Source: Callaeas wilsoni (taxonomy: Eukaryota > Chordata > Aves > Passeriformes > Callaeidae). From it: a stretch of 64,000 bases of DNA. Below the pieces are notes generated by a model. The model was not told the origin of the DNA. It worked only from the letters and a program-made list of their open reading frames with translations, and made no database searches. Shown piece by piece: positions 22,601 through 35,066 of this stretch (positions are counted from its first letter, which is position 1; every line of letters starts with the position of its first letter). The stretch covers positions 496,001 to 560,000 of the forward strand of contig VWPU01010164.1 of the NCBI GenBank assembly GCA_013398955.1, read 5' to 3'. The position numbers and the translations under genes are program-made.

Positions 22601-25600
22601 TTCCTGTTTATGTAACACACTAGAAGAGCAGTAAACATGTTTACTGCCGTAAATATACAATGTTGTTATTATAATCATAGTACATAGTAATTAAATATAA
22701 TCAGAAGACTCAGTACAATGCAAACAGAAATGAACACTGGGCTGAAGGAGATTGTCATTCTTGCAACCAAGTTATAAACTGGTATATTACAGTAGCAAAA
22801 AAGAAGAAGTGTTTGCTGATTGCTGACAAAGTTTGAATTAAAGATGGATAAAATAGTATAGACAGAGTGAAGAGAAGTCTGGACAGCTACCTAAACTGTA
22901 AGAAGATCCAACTGAACTAAAAATTATCTTTTTCTAAACTAATAGGAAATCTAATATCAAATGATATTATGTCATCTGTATGTCCAGCCATCTTTTCTGC
23001 TTCCCATTGTTAAACAATATTTCATCTGTCCAGAATAAGACAATTTACAGAAACATCCAATTTTTCTCTCTTTAAGTCAGTCAAGCACTTGGCTAAATTA
23101 CAATTGATATAATGAGAAGTCCACAGCTTACTCAAGTCTCTAATGAATCAGGGCATGATTCACCTCATCTAACTTTAGACACCTACAAAGCGTTTATTCC
23201 TCTGACCTATTTTAGGCAAGTACTTTGCAAAGAGATAAACCCCTCCTTTGACATGTTCTTTTCCCCAATTAAACTATAAAAGTTTATTTCCAATCAGACT
23301 ATAAAGGACATAACTCACTCAGACATAGAAATTCACATTATAGACTTTGCATCTGGCCATGTGAATCCCAGCCAGGTGCCTGATCCTGTTTTAGTTCATG
23401 GAATCCTTGAGTCTGCCAAATTACGAGCCAATATTTGACCCAAGTGACCTATTGCACAGAACCTAGAAAAAAAATCTGTATTTTTTGGGAAAAGTATCTT
23501 TGACTCAGCTAGACTTAATGTTTCACTGTACCTATTATTACTGAAGATAATTTTTTCTGAATTCTGGTGAGAAGAGTATTGGTCAAGTAACGTATTGAGC
23601 TTGATATGAGACAAATCTCATGGAACATCAGGTTGTGAACTGGGTACCTCAGTGATTTAACATTTTAAAAAAAAACCTAATGAGGAAATTTGAGTAAAAA
23701 AATATAAAAATATGGAAATAAAATCTAAAAAAGAATCCCAACCAAACAAACCCATTGAAGTGTCATGGATATTGTCTTGCATTTGACTACAAAATCTGGT
23801 TTATTTTAAAAGCTATTTCATTATGCTAAATAAATATCTGCTACTACATATTCTAGACTCACTACATGTTAGAAAACCAATTGCTAAAGCCACAGGCTCA
23901 GACTTGAACACTCATGGAGAGGTAATTTGCAAAAAGTGGAAAGTCTCAAAGGCCAAGGCAATAGAGGAGAAACTTTCAGAACATAAATGGCACTGGGTCA
24001 GGATAAAACAGCTGAACTTCATTTTATGGGGACAACATGAGAAATGTGTGGGACTGTGTCCAGAACTAAAGATAGAGAACACATGCAGAAGGTCTGTTAC
24101 AAAGGTGTGGATGCTATTTTGTGACGCCAGCCAGAATGCATATTCCACCTTAACGCAGTTTGCAAAGCACGAGGGGGTAAAGCAGCATCGGAGCAGCCAT
24201 AGGCAGACTTTTCTTTCTCTCCAGATTGACAACAGGATTAATGTCTCTAATGAGGATTGATTGCATTTCTCAGAACTTGTAAAATTGCAATTGTAATTGT
24301 CACAAGAGTTGAAGAAAGCTCATTTTCACTTGGTAGGCTCTTCTTCAGTGAAGAAATGTCACTGCTTCCACTCTAGTTAAGTAAAGATTTTGTCTTCTCA
24401 TTTTTCACACATTTCTACTTTTAAGCTACTTAGAGAAGGAATTCTTCACATTTTCTTCATATTTTTATACGTCAAGCATTGATACACTTCCTTTAAATGA
24501 TTTACTGCCTAAATATACAGTAACTTAGATTAGACTAGGAAGTAAAAATCTAGATTTTTTTCAGCAATTGAAAAAGTATGTAAGAATGGCTAAAAAAGAA
24601 ACATTTAAAAGGAAGGATTAAGTCTGAGACAAAATTAATTACTTATACCATAAGAGCCATATTAGTGTCACCAAACTTGATGTAGCACCAGACAGGAACA
24701 TCATTCTCCACAAATCAGGCAACTCTTCAATAAAAAAAAGTAAAATTTTATAGGATTGGATGAATTCTGATGATAAAAGACTTACTAAAATGACTGTTAC
24801 AGTCAGGACTGTGAGGAAACACAGAAAAGTAATAGTAGTTATCTATGTTTGGAAAGTTCTTTTTTTAATAGATGATTCCCACAGAGAGCCTGAGCATTTT
24901 ACTTCTTCATCAATATACGAAGATGTAACACAGCTTCATAAAACAAAAAGTTCAGGAGTGATATATAATATCTTTTTTAGTATCTGTTTGAAAAAAATAT
25001 AAATACTTTCCCTCTCCCTTATTCTTTTATGTCTCTTATGTTTTTCTCTTTTCTATTCATTGGTCTGTATCAGCCAGAAAGTCTTGGTTTGAATAATATT
25101 GGACAGGCCACTCAAGGCAGCTTTTGCTCAAAACACTGGCATTGGACAGGTTCAGAGCTCATGTGAAACATGTACTAAATTCAGTATTTGGGTGGTGACA
25201 GAGCTGGTTCTGAAAGAGAGGAAGAGCAGGGAATTTGGTTGGCAGAGGTAAAATATCATGGCTGAAAAAGAACAATGGGGTTTGAGGAGCTACAAGGGTA
25301 TAGGAAGCTGAGACGGTTCTTTGAGGGATCGGACAAACTCAGTGGCAGTTTCAAAGGCTGGAAGGGTTAGGGGCAATTGTGAGAGAGTAACTGGGAGAAG
25401 TAAGGAAAAATTGGGAGGAGACTTGGAATCTGATGTTGGTGGATAATTATTTTTTCTGACTGTTACAAAAAGTGTTAGTACTTTGATTTTATTTCTTAAT
25501 TTTTCAATTATAAGTATTTTTAGAATAGTTAATTAAACTATTTGGGCCATGATCCAGAAACATGCTTAGGGCTACAAATTAGCTAGGCTCTTAGGCATAT

Positions 25601-26670
25601 GAAGAACCTCAACCATGTGTGAATATTCATGGGCTTATGGTTTTATATACTTAAGTCCAGTGATAGAACATATTTTAAGTGCTGTAAACAGAACTATTAA
25701 CGTATATTTTTATCCTAGAAAGAAACCTACTTTCTCTAGTTGTAGCTCCAGGCCAATTTAATTATGAGTCATAGGAAGCATGATTGCCAGAACTAGATCT
25801 CAAATCTCTCTAACATGTTGCAGTATCAGATGCGGAAGAAACTTGCCTTTCCCATGTTTCTTTTGTTCTCAGGATAAAGTACAGCATTTTCTGTGTGTAT
25901 TAACAGCTAGAGACTACATCTCACTGTATTGACCTGTCCTGCAGAATGTGGAATGCCTCCCTACATATTTTCAGGTCTCTTTACTTTGGGGAGAGAATGT
26001 TCTACATTGCATAGTACCTGTACAGCATTGTAAACCCACTGGCAAATATAATCATGTTATTGTTATCGCTATCACATTTTAACAGCTTCTCAAGCCTTCA
26101 TTATTTTTCCATACACCTATATGCAGCCAGTCGTCTGGTTCAGCTGCTTACTTGATACTAAATCAGCACTGAAAAAGCATGCTTTTGTGTCTCTGCTTTC
26201 AAAGGTGTTGCATAAACATAGCACAGAGGCGGCTGCTGGGCTTAGCAAAGGTAGGAAGAATTAAAAACACCATCTGCATCCCCATCCGTGTGTTCCATAA
26301 ACATAAAAATATGTCATGAATGGAGATGGGAGAGAGAATGTTCAGATCTCGAAGAAAGAATGATAAATAGGTTATAGTTTAAATATACTCATCGTAGTGA
26401 GGAAATAACACTGGAAATTTCAGCTAGCAGTAAGGAATGCACAGATACAGGCAACACCTTTTCCCTGGAAACTAACTACCATATTAAAAAATCCCCAAAA
26501 AACAAAGCAAAAAAAGCCCATGTATAAAATAACTGCATGTTGATATAAAAATTTTAGATTTGAATACAGAATCTCTAGGGAAGAAAATAATGAATATGCT
26601 GCATAAGACCATGAATTCAAAAATTGAGTGATTTGGAGTATTTGGTTTTGGATTTTTGCAAGTTGCTTTC
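19646..26670. other. Long AT-rich non-coding stretch
   Basis: About 7 kb. Apart from a short CR1 tail at 21513-21570, I recognise nothing. The longest open frame is 145 codons (23823-24260, plus strand). It has no recognisable domain and is treated as chance. A purine-rich patch lies at about 25190-25440, and 25549-25610 faintly resembles an old amniote repeat. Confidence 0.55.
21513..21570 (-). mobile_element. CR1 3'-end fragment (about 58 bp)
   Basis: On the plus strand it reads TATAGAATCAAGGAATCAAT, then GGCTGGAAAAAACCTCTAAGG and TCATTGAGT. This is the typical CR1 3' terminus: octamers, then the first bases of the 3' untranslated region. It is a very short 5'-truncated insertion. Confidence 0.7.
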
Positions 26671-26880
26671 TTGGTTTGTTGTGGTGGTTTGGTGGTTGGC
26701 TGTTTTTTGTTGTTTTGTTTTTTTGGGTTTTTTTGTTGTTTTGGTTTTTTGGGGTTTTTATTTTTTTGGGTTTTTTGGGTGGGGATTTTTTTGTTTGGTT
26801 TTTTGTTTTTGTTTTCTTTTTCTTTTTTTTGTTTGGTTGGTTTGGTTTGTTTTTTGTTTGTTTGGTTTTTTTTTCCTTTT
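26671..26880 (+). repeat. G/T-only low-complexity stretch with G-runs
   Basis: Some 210 bases made almost only of T and G. From 26701 to 26815 there is no C and only two A (26760 and 26785). G-runs at 26725-26727, 26751-26754, 26768-26770, 26777-26779 and 26781-26784 could form a plus-strand G-quadruplex with one long loop. Open frames over it are Phe/Gly/Trp/Val-rich artefacts. The complementary A/C-rich type occurs in short form elsewhere in the window (for example 10980-11050). Confidence 0.9.
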
Positions 26881-27944
26881 CAAAAATAGAAAATACGAAA
26901 GTCCCAAACCTGTATCTAATTTTTTAAAAAAGTTGTTCTACATTTCTAGCTATATTGAAATTGTTTTCAGAACTGAGTAATATCCATGATTATGCCATTT
27001 TAAAACAAACTGCAGGTACACATTGACAACATATAGACTGAAAAATTTAATTTTGTTATGATGAAAATATTGAGGACTATTTTAAATGATCAGCCAGGGA
27101 AATATTTAGAATAAACACAACTTGATTAAGCTCTTTATTTCGGTTCTAAAGAGAATTGCAGTCTTCTAATCTTATTTGAAATCTGTGAATTTACCATTGG
27201 ATTTCCAGCAGTGAAATTTGGAAAATGGAAAGGCTGAGAGAAGGCATTAGGTGAAAATTCTTAAAGAGTCAGGAAATATTTTATAACAGACTTTAGAAGG
27301 ACTTTCAAATTACAGTGGAAACATACCTAGTGTGCTGCTTTTTTTTTTGCAATGCAGAGGTTCCTATCTTATGCCAATTTTCAGGCTAATGGCAGTTTAA
27401 CTAAAGAATGAAAGTGCAAACTACTTCCTCTGCCTAATGAAAGCACTCCTTCCTGAAACATCAGAAGGCAAAACAGTGAAGTTGAATTTGAACCTGTTTA
27501 TTCAACTTTTCTCTCATACCCTAAATGATAAAAGAACCTGTTAATTCTTCGAAGAGCAGAATGAAAGAATCCAGATATACTGAGCTGCAAACTACAAAAC
27601 ACATACTGCTTCATGATTTATCTCATATTCTTTGCAATTTACTTCTAGAATTTGAAAATGAGAACAGTCCAAAGGGATTATTTATATACTTCAAGAATAA
27701 ACACATATTTGCTTTACAAGGAGAAAGAGCAAGACAACTTTTAAGATTTGTAATCATACTTCATTTAGAGCACTGGAAATGAAGCCTGTAAAGTAGTCAA
27801 TGATATTGATCAAATTTCGTAAAGTGAAAGTATTTTTATAAGTCTTTCCAGGATCATGAAAAGGTCTTACACTTATGTGCAAAATTCTGAAAATAGACTT
27901 GGTTGTAATTTTGATCATCTCAGTTCTGTGTATCTTCAGACATC
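26881..27944. other. AT-rich non-coding stretch, no gene seen
   Basis: About 1 kb of unique-looking sequence. Nothing supportable found. Confidence 0.6.
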
Positions 27945-28330
27945 AGAGAATCATGGCACGATGTAGGTTGAAAGAGTCCTCCAGAGGTCACGTAGTTCAA
28001 TAACTGCTCAGAGAAGGTCTGCCTGAAGCAGCTTGCTCGGGTCCTTCTTCTGAATAACTGCAAGGGTGGAGGTTCCTGTGAAATCTCTGTCAGTGACAAA
28101 ATATACTCACAACAAAACCATTCTTCCATATATCCAATCGGTTTCCAAATCTGGGTTTCAAATAAACCCATCTCGGGTTCATTGCTTCTCCTCCTATCAC
28201 TGAGCACCACTTAGAAGAATCCTTCTCTACATCCTCTCAGCAGGGCTTAAGAAAGGAGTAACCTCTTTCCTTTACTTTTCTTCTTAAGGCTGAAGAAAAT
28301 AATTTCTCTCAACCACCTATATTTCAGTCT
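27945..28330 (-). mobile_element. CR1 3'-end fragment, diverged
   Basis: The plus strand begins AGAGAATCATGGCACGATG, then a GTTGAAAGAGTCCTCCAGAGG segment, matching the CR1 3' terminus in reverse. Later matches are GGTGGAGGTTCC near 28065, the ATCACTGAGCACCACTTAGAAG segment near 28195, and the ACATCCTCTCAGCAGG segment near 28230. It is heavily diverged and holds only the 3' untranslated region and the last ORF2 codons. Confidence 0.72.
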
Positions 28331-30608
28331 CCTGACAATCTATAATTCTGTGATACTATGTGGTTACCTTGGATATATCTCCCTGATAGAGATTTTGGGT
28401 TTCTTTTCATCCATGGTGAATAAACATCTAATACTTTAATCATTTATGTCATAGTGAAAGGCACATGTCTTGCACATATTTATCATACTAGAGCTACATA
28501 GAAATGGATTCCAGTGCAGGAATAAAGGCTTGAGGAAGAAACCCGGACCAGCGTATGCTGGTGCCATGGAATTGGCTAAGGCAAAAATTAAGCTCTTTCT
28601 GTTTAGAGAATTGTATTTTAAAAAAAAATGACTGTATGAGTGCCTGTAGTGCAACTCTGGCTTTGCCTGAAATGGTGATGATATTGCAGGTATTTGATTC
28701 TATGTTATGATTATTGCACAGGTGAGAAACTAATATTACAATCAAATTGATTCAATTAATGGAAAAAAGCCCTAATTATTTTACTGATCATCACAGAATT
28801 TTATTGTAGAAACTTTAAAATGACTATTTGACATAATGTTTTCTGCATGCTGTGATACAAGAGGAGTTCTGGCTATTTCAAAAATAGGGCTAAAGTTCTG
28901 GTTATGTCAAAAATGTGGACAGTTGTCATGGAGTTGTCAGAACTAAAGGAGGAGTGCTAATCAGACCAGAGCAAAAACATTAATGTGAAAAGATTATGAT
29001 TGCTTGATACAAAAATAGACCCTTCATATGACCATGAAACTGAAAACGGTGAAAGGTTAATACCTCAAGAATATGCTTGTTCCCTTCAGTTCTAAAAATG
29101 ATTACAGAACAAGCAGAACTTCTTTAGTTTTCTGTCCTCGTAGAATATGGTAAATCAGTACCATGCAAACATTAGGTCTAATTTATTACAGCTGTGCAAC
29201 TGAAGACATTAGGTGCTAGCTAATAGTACTAAAAAATCAAGTCATATTAAATATTCAGAAATGCATAGATTTTGCTGAATGCCAGGCACTGCTAATAACT
29301 TTAACCCGATTATGTGATTAGGATACACACTGAGGAACTAGCCAATTAAAATAACCAGACAGAAAAATTCATTATAAAGTATGTAAAAAGAAAATTCAAT
29401 ATATAAAAATAGCAGTTTATAATTTTTATAATAATAGGTTTTCATTTTGCATTTTAGTTGTTGGATTTTCAGAGATAAGGAGATACAGTTCACCATTTAA
29501 AGAAAATATGGAGACATTTGATATTATCAAAAAGGAAAAGAACCCTACCTGGAAAAGTCAAATATAGCTACCTAGTGACAAATTCAATCCTGAAACAAGG
29601 TCCATGGCCAGACCAGGACTTTCAGAGAGTAACTGTTCATCAGTCAATATTAATACAAACTGGGAAACAATGACCCAGAGTGGACAACCCTGTGAAACCC
29701 ACCATTTATTGTAGAGAACATCTGGTGGAGAAGGAAAATATATTATTAACGTCTACTGACAAGTACTGTTAAACTATTATTGAGATGCTATTTCTAAATA
29801 TCAAGTTACATTACATCAATTTCTTCTTCTTTGGATTTTTATTGACTTAGTCTATGCCTTAACTATCCATTGTGGATTTATTTTTGTTAACTAGGGATTG
29901 GAAAGAAATTGATTTAAACATTTCAGCTATGAAGTTATTGCCAGAAGTTGTTTAAACATTTTGAAATGACAAGAGTAGCCTAAATAGTAGTTCTGTTAGC
30001 AGTGACTGTAACCAGAAAACTTCATCATGAGAGTATTTATTAAAAAAACCAAGACTAAACATAATAATGTTAGTTCGTACATATTCTTGTCTAACAGAGA
30101 TATGAATCTAAATTATATAGTATCAAGAACTGGTAAGAGCATTTAAAAGTTGTAGAAATATTATGTTGCAATATTTTTTAAAGCAAATACAACCAGAGTG
30201 TGTGAATGGTCACAGAGGCTTGTTAACATCTTGGTTAGAGCCTATGTACAAACCCAAGTGGTCCATCCTCTTCAATGAAGAACAAAAAAACTAGTAGGAA
30301 ACAGTTGCGTGTGCAGAGAGACTAAGACTGTATAAAGGTGTTTCATCCTGTTGATATGAAGATAAATTTGAAGTGCTGGAAAACGTACTTGGATCAAGCT
30401 GACTATGTTAGAAATTAATTCCATATTTTCCTGAAGTTCAGGTAAATGACTAGTAACTTTCTGTAAGGACCAGAGAATAGGCATTTGTATCTTATCATTA
30501 AATAGAAGAGTCAGTGAATAAGAAGTACGAGAAATAAATGCACAATGATTATCGACAATTTATCTGAAATGCTTAGAATCAGAAAGCCATAATATATAGA
30601 ATATTAAT
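28331..30608. other. AT-rich non-coding stretch, no gene seen
   Basis: About 2.3 kb with no recognised gene or repeat. One ATTCTGTGATACTATG at about 28342 resembles a plus-strand CR1 end, but no CR1 body precedes it. Confidence 0.55.
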
Positions 30609-30925
30609 TTCAGAGAGTCACACAATCCCAGAATCACAGAAAAGTTGAAATTGTAAAGGACCTGCAGAAGTCATCTGGACTAACTCCCCAGCTACAGCAG
30701 GGTCACCTAGAGTTGGTTGTCCAGGACTATATCCAGAAGCTTTAGAATGTCTCCAGAGAGAGAGACTCCACAACTTCTCTGTGACACCTCTGCCAGTGCT
30801 CAGTCACCCTCACAATAAAAAGATGTTTTCAGATGATCAGAGAGAATCTCGTGTGTTTCAGGTGGTTCCTACTGCCTCTGGTCCTGTCACAGGGCACCGC
30901 TGAAACAAGCCTGGCTCCATCTTCC
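30609..30925 (-). mobile_element. CR1 3'-end fragment
   Basis: Starts on the plus strand with GAGTCACACAATCCCAGAATCACAG-type octamers and runs through the CR1 3' untranslated region (CAGCAGGGTCACCTAGAG, GTGCTCAGTCACCCTCAC, CTACTGCCTCTGGTCCTGTC). It stops near 30925, where the sequence changes abruptly to the 5' part of ORF2. Confidence 0.85.
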
Positions 30926-30934
30926 GTAACCAGG

Positions 30935-31480
30935 CCTCTCATTTTCTTGAGCAATGACCCCACGTTTATTTGGGCTTCCTTTTGTCATCTCTATTCTTCT
31001 TGTTATATTTGACATCCCTTAACCAGTTCAGCTCCATTTGGACTTTTACATTTCTAACTTTAAGTCTGGATTCATCCCCACTAATCCTAGACAGAGCTTC
31101 CACGCACTCCAGCTGCCCTCTCACATAAAGGACAACTATCCCTTGTAATCTTTTTCTGTTCTTCTTAATGAGCCTGTATCCCTTCATTGCAACACTCCAG
31201 TCATGGGAATCATCCTGCAAAGTCTCCAAAATCCCAACATGATCAAAGCCCTGCTTTGTTTATTCCCCATGCTACCTGCATTATTATACAGGCGGTTCAA
31301 GGAGTCATCCCAAACTGAGTTCCTGGAAAGGTTTGGGAGATCTCCCCAGAATGGTGCCTTTTAGGCACATCCTTGCTGATGTGCAAGTGCTTTCTTGTCA
31401 TGTCAACCCATGCCCTTCACCCATTGACCCTGTCCATAGGTCTCTTTCAGTGCTGCTAGTTGCTCTTGCCTTCCCTCATC
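30935..31480 (-). mobile_element. CR1 ORF2 endonuclease-region fragment
   Basis: On the minus strand this encodes the start of CR1 ORF2, the APE-type endonuclease. From about 31298 the frame gives L-Y-N-N-A-G-S-M-G-N-K-Q, close to the family start L-Y-T-N-A-H-S-M-G-N-K-Q. It continues into D-D-S-H-D-W-S-V-A and L-Y-V-R. Bases 31340-31480 appear to be the region before ORF2. In sense order the endonuclease is followed directly by a CR1 3' end (30925-30609), with the whole reverse transcriptase missing. This is either one element with an internal deletion of about 2 kb or two adjacent fragments on the same strand. Confidence 0.78.
30966..31229 (-). pseudogene. CR1 endonuclease remnant
   Basis: An 87-codon open frame. 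Residues about 5-40 match the CR1 endonuclease: D-D-S-H-D-W-S-V-A, G-Y-R-L, and V-V-L-Y-V-R, where the family has G-G-V-A-L-Y-V-R. The last 25 residues are Lys/Arg-rich and do not fit the family, which suggests a frame break near the deletion point. This is the only endonuclease remnant in the window. Confidence 0.8.
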
Positions 31481-34400
31481 ATTGTTAATTTAAGTTATTA
31501 ATTCTTTCTACCCAGCTGCAAAAAGAAATCTCCATACATAATATAGGTTACAAATAAGGAGGCAGAATATTTGTAGTTAGAATATCTGATAGTTGGATAC
31601 TTGAAGAGATGAAACATTGTGAATCTAATGTGAAAAAGTGATGGTGTGACTTTTACAAACCTTCCTGTTACATATCACTATGGTTCTTGTAGCATATTTT
31701 AATTCAAATGAAATCATTAAGATGTATGTCAACCATTCTATTTGAATAACATAAATAAATCTGTTCTCTGATATTCTATCAGAGATTATTTTCTGTAAGA
31801 ATGCTCCAACTTTATAAGTTGTCTTTGAATCACGAAGCTGGGATGAAAACTAGTAAAACAGAACAATAATGAACCTGTCATTTTGTCTCAGTTAATTTGC
31901 AAACTTTCCAAGATCCTGACAACACACAGACTGAGAGTCAGTTCATATAATTCCAGCCACTGGGTTTCATTGGTCTTCAAGATAAAGTCTTCTTTCTAAC
32001 ATACAGAAATTTTAGAGATTTTAAGGACAGATTAAAAAAGAAAAAAACACACCAAAAACATATCCCTGCCCTATTTGGGTCTTTATTCGTCTGCCACTTT
32101 CTAGTATGTCCTAAATGACTTCAAATCTCTGTTAAATTCAGGACATATATAAGGTCTTACAGAACTCAGCCTGTCCTCCTCTTAAATATGACAGAATAAC
32201 AGTTTATGGCAGTCTGGGTTGTGCAGAGGCTGGAGCCATTCCATTTCCAGTAACCTTTGCAGGTCCTCAACCTCCTTCTGATTAATTACTGAATTAATGA
32301 CTAAAAGTATCTCCTACTAAATAAATTCAAAGTGTGTTCACGTCTACCTAACCAAAATATAATGTAGCAGCAAAAAAAGTTGGAAAGAGAAGCAAAGAGT
32401 CACACTTCACAGGAGAAAAGATTCTTGAAAAAAAATTAGTGTGGCTGTCTTTAAATCCTGTGTTTATGATGTTTTCCCTTTCACACACAGTTTGAAGACT
32501 ATTTTCCAACCATATTGCCTAAAAAGGTACATTCTTATATAACTTTGTACACAACTACTTACACCTTCTTCTTTCAGTGCCTACTCATGGAACCTCTTTG
32601 TTCCAAGCTCTTCAGGTCAACTAAATTGAACAGCATTTCAGCCCAAACCGTGTCTCAAACCAAGAATTTCAACAACAGCTCTCCACTGATTCTCCTTTGC
32701 TCAGGGCAGATGCTATAGCAAACATCATGGGGATCAAAAAAGCACACAGCAGTAGAGCACTGGTCATCCAGGCCATAATAGTTCTGTCATTCAATACCAG
32801 CAAAGCTTGAGGAATCCTGCAACATGTGAGCATTTAGACAAACATCAAGCCGTTTTCCCAAAGTACACGTGTAATTCTGAAATGGTGCTGAGGGCCATTG
32901 TAATGGGTACATAAACACTGAATTTGAATAGTAAAGTTAGAGACTCTGTAAGCCTCCTGGGCCATGAGACATTGATATCTTTCAACCACTGTGACAATAC
33001 TCTCCCCTTCAATATTTCAACCTCATCTGGGAGTGAAGTACAACTAACACTCTGAGTAATTAAAAAACAAGTCCTAATTGCTCTGTCTCACCCTCAGACA
33101 CAACCAGACAGAATCACCGTACAAGGATAAACAGTAGATTTTCTAAGATGAAGAAACAGAGGAGAAAATGTTAATCACTTTAGTAGGCTATATATTCTGA
33201 CATAAAAAATCTCTGAGTACACAGGTTTCTTGCATTTTTCCCATTCTAGAAGTGACCACACATGCTTCTTGTTACAATTAGTGGATCTCAACCTATAAAT
33301 ACCCTACACCTTGATTTTTTTGGTCATTGAAATCTCTCCTGTCTTATTGATGCATTCATTAGAGGAGTGTTATTCTGCTATAGAAGTTGCAAACTTTGTC
33401 TATCCAATATTTTATCTCTTATTCTGCTAGAATATCTTTAAATTTATAGTGTCTAAAAACTACTCCTTAAAAAACTGTTCACTTTAAGCCCTTTGCTAGT
33501 ACATGAGCATGTTCATTACAATAGCTTTAAAAAGAACAGCTGTGGGGTTTTGCTACTGAACACGAGTGACCTTACCTTAAGAATAGGATAATGTATTACA
33601 GGCATGTTGAAGCATTCATATTTCAATGGCTAAAGGAACCAGATCCAAAATACAAGTGAAATTAAAAATAGCTTATGATATATGTGTACTGCTTCACTGC
33701 TGGTCACCTTTTGTACAAATATAATCTCCATATGATTAAATCAAACCCACATTGGTCTAAAATCTACATAAATAGCTATAAAAGACAGTCACTGCAAAAG
33801 TTTATTTCCTTTAACATGGTTCTTTATTTCAGACTGGTTAAAGGCATTGTAAGAAACAGTACTTAGATAATTTTTATTTGTAAGTAATTTATATATGCAA
33901 CCTGTTAGAAATAAAACTTTCTGATAGTGGCCGTAAAAGTTGAATTAGTAACAGATAGCACTACACTTATGTGTGCAATTTAATGTAGCTCCTTAATTGG
34001 ATACTACTACAGCAGCTGACACTCTGAAAACCCCAGAATTCAAATTACTTTGGCAAAATTTCAACTCCATGAACTCTCTATTTAGACTGTACACATAATC
34101 TGTATAGTGACGTAAATCCAAAAGTCAAAGAACTTGCACTCTTAGAAGTGCTTTCAAGTAAACATACTTTATTAGAAACTTACTTTTTTATTAAAGAGAT
34201 AGCTTTATTATTTTGGGAATTTATATTGTCAATATTAATACAATGAAAATGTAACCAAATTGCATTGTAACTAATGGATTATATTTCAAACTAAGAATAC
34301 CATTAATGTCAAATCATTTACTTTGGTTTGTATCTCAATCTCTCCTCCCTAAATAATCTCTAAACAATTGCATTTGTTAATTTTTAATAGTTTGTGGTTA

Positions 34401-35066
34401 ATTATTCACTTTCATAGATAGGTAAAAACTAAGAAGGAGTTAAAATGATTTTTCAAACATTTTTCTCTTTTTGTTAATGCAGTTAATTTCTGGTAATATA
34501 GGTTAAAGACTGAGACATCAATGAGTTTATAAAAAGTCTTAGTGAAGAACTGTGGACATAAAATTATGTTTGGTAAAATACACTGATGTTTTAATCAGCA
34601 ATAATCACCAAGGAAGATGAAAATTGCAAATGTAAATATCACATATTTCTGAAAGGCTCTGAAAAGCTGACCAATTCAAATATAAACCTAGACAGCACTA
34701 GCAGCAAGATGGGTTAGGTCTTAGGTAATAGAATAATTTCTTCCCAATGGTTAACTTCCATGATGCCTCTTACCAAGACTTTGGTAGAGGTAGTAACAGA
34801 TTGCAGCCAAAATTAAAATATGGCAAAGGCTTAGATTTAGGCCCAAATGAAACATAAAAATGTAGCATAAAAAAATTAAATCACAAGTAGAGAAGCTGAG
34901 AAGCTTGTGAGGAAATAACAATCTACTAGTTGTGTTAGAAAAGTTCAGCAAATGAAGAATTATAGTGGTCATATTAAGCTGTAAGGCCTCTGGAAACAGC
35001 TGTTTACAAGCAGGGTTTAATTGAACGTAAAAATAAAGTGGATTGTACAATAATTTCTGAACATGA
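31481..35066. other. AT-rich non-coding stretch, no gene seen
   Basis: About 3.6 kb. No open frame over 70 codons is of interest except a 99-codon hydrophobic frame at 34751-35050 (minus) with no recognisable family. No mobile element identified. Confidence 0.55.

Noticed and set aside
26624..26980. Overlapping open frames of 77-118 codons rich in Phe, Trp, Gly, Val and Leu
   Set aside because: They are produced by the G/T-only low-complexity stretch, which lacks the A needed for stop codons.
28341..28358. ATTCTGTGATACTATG, resembling a plus-strand CR1 terminus
   Set aside because: The bases before it do not match a CR1 3' untranslated region, so it does not count as a plus-strand copy.
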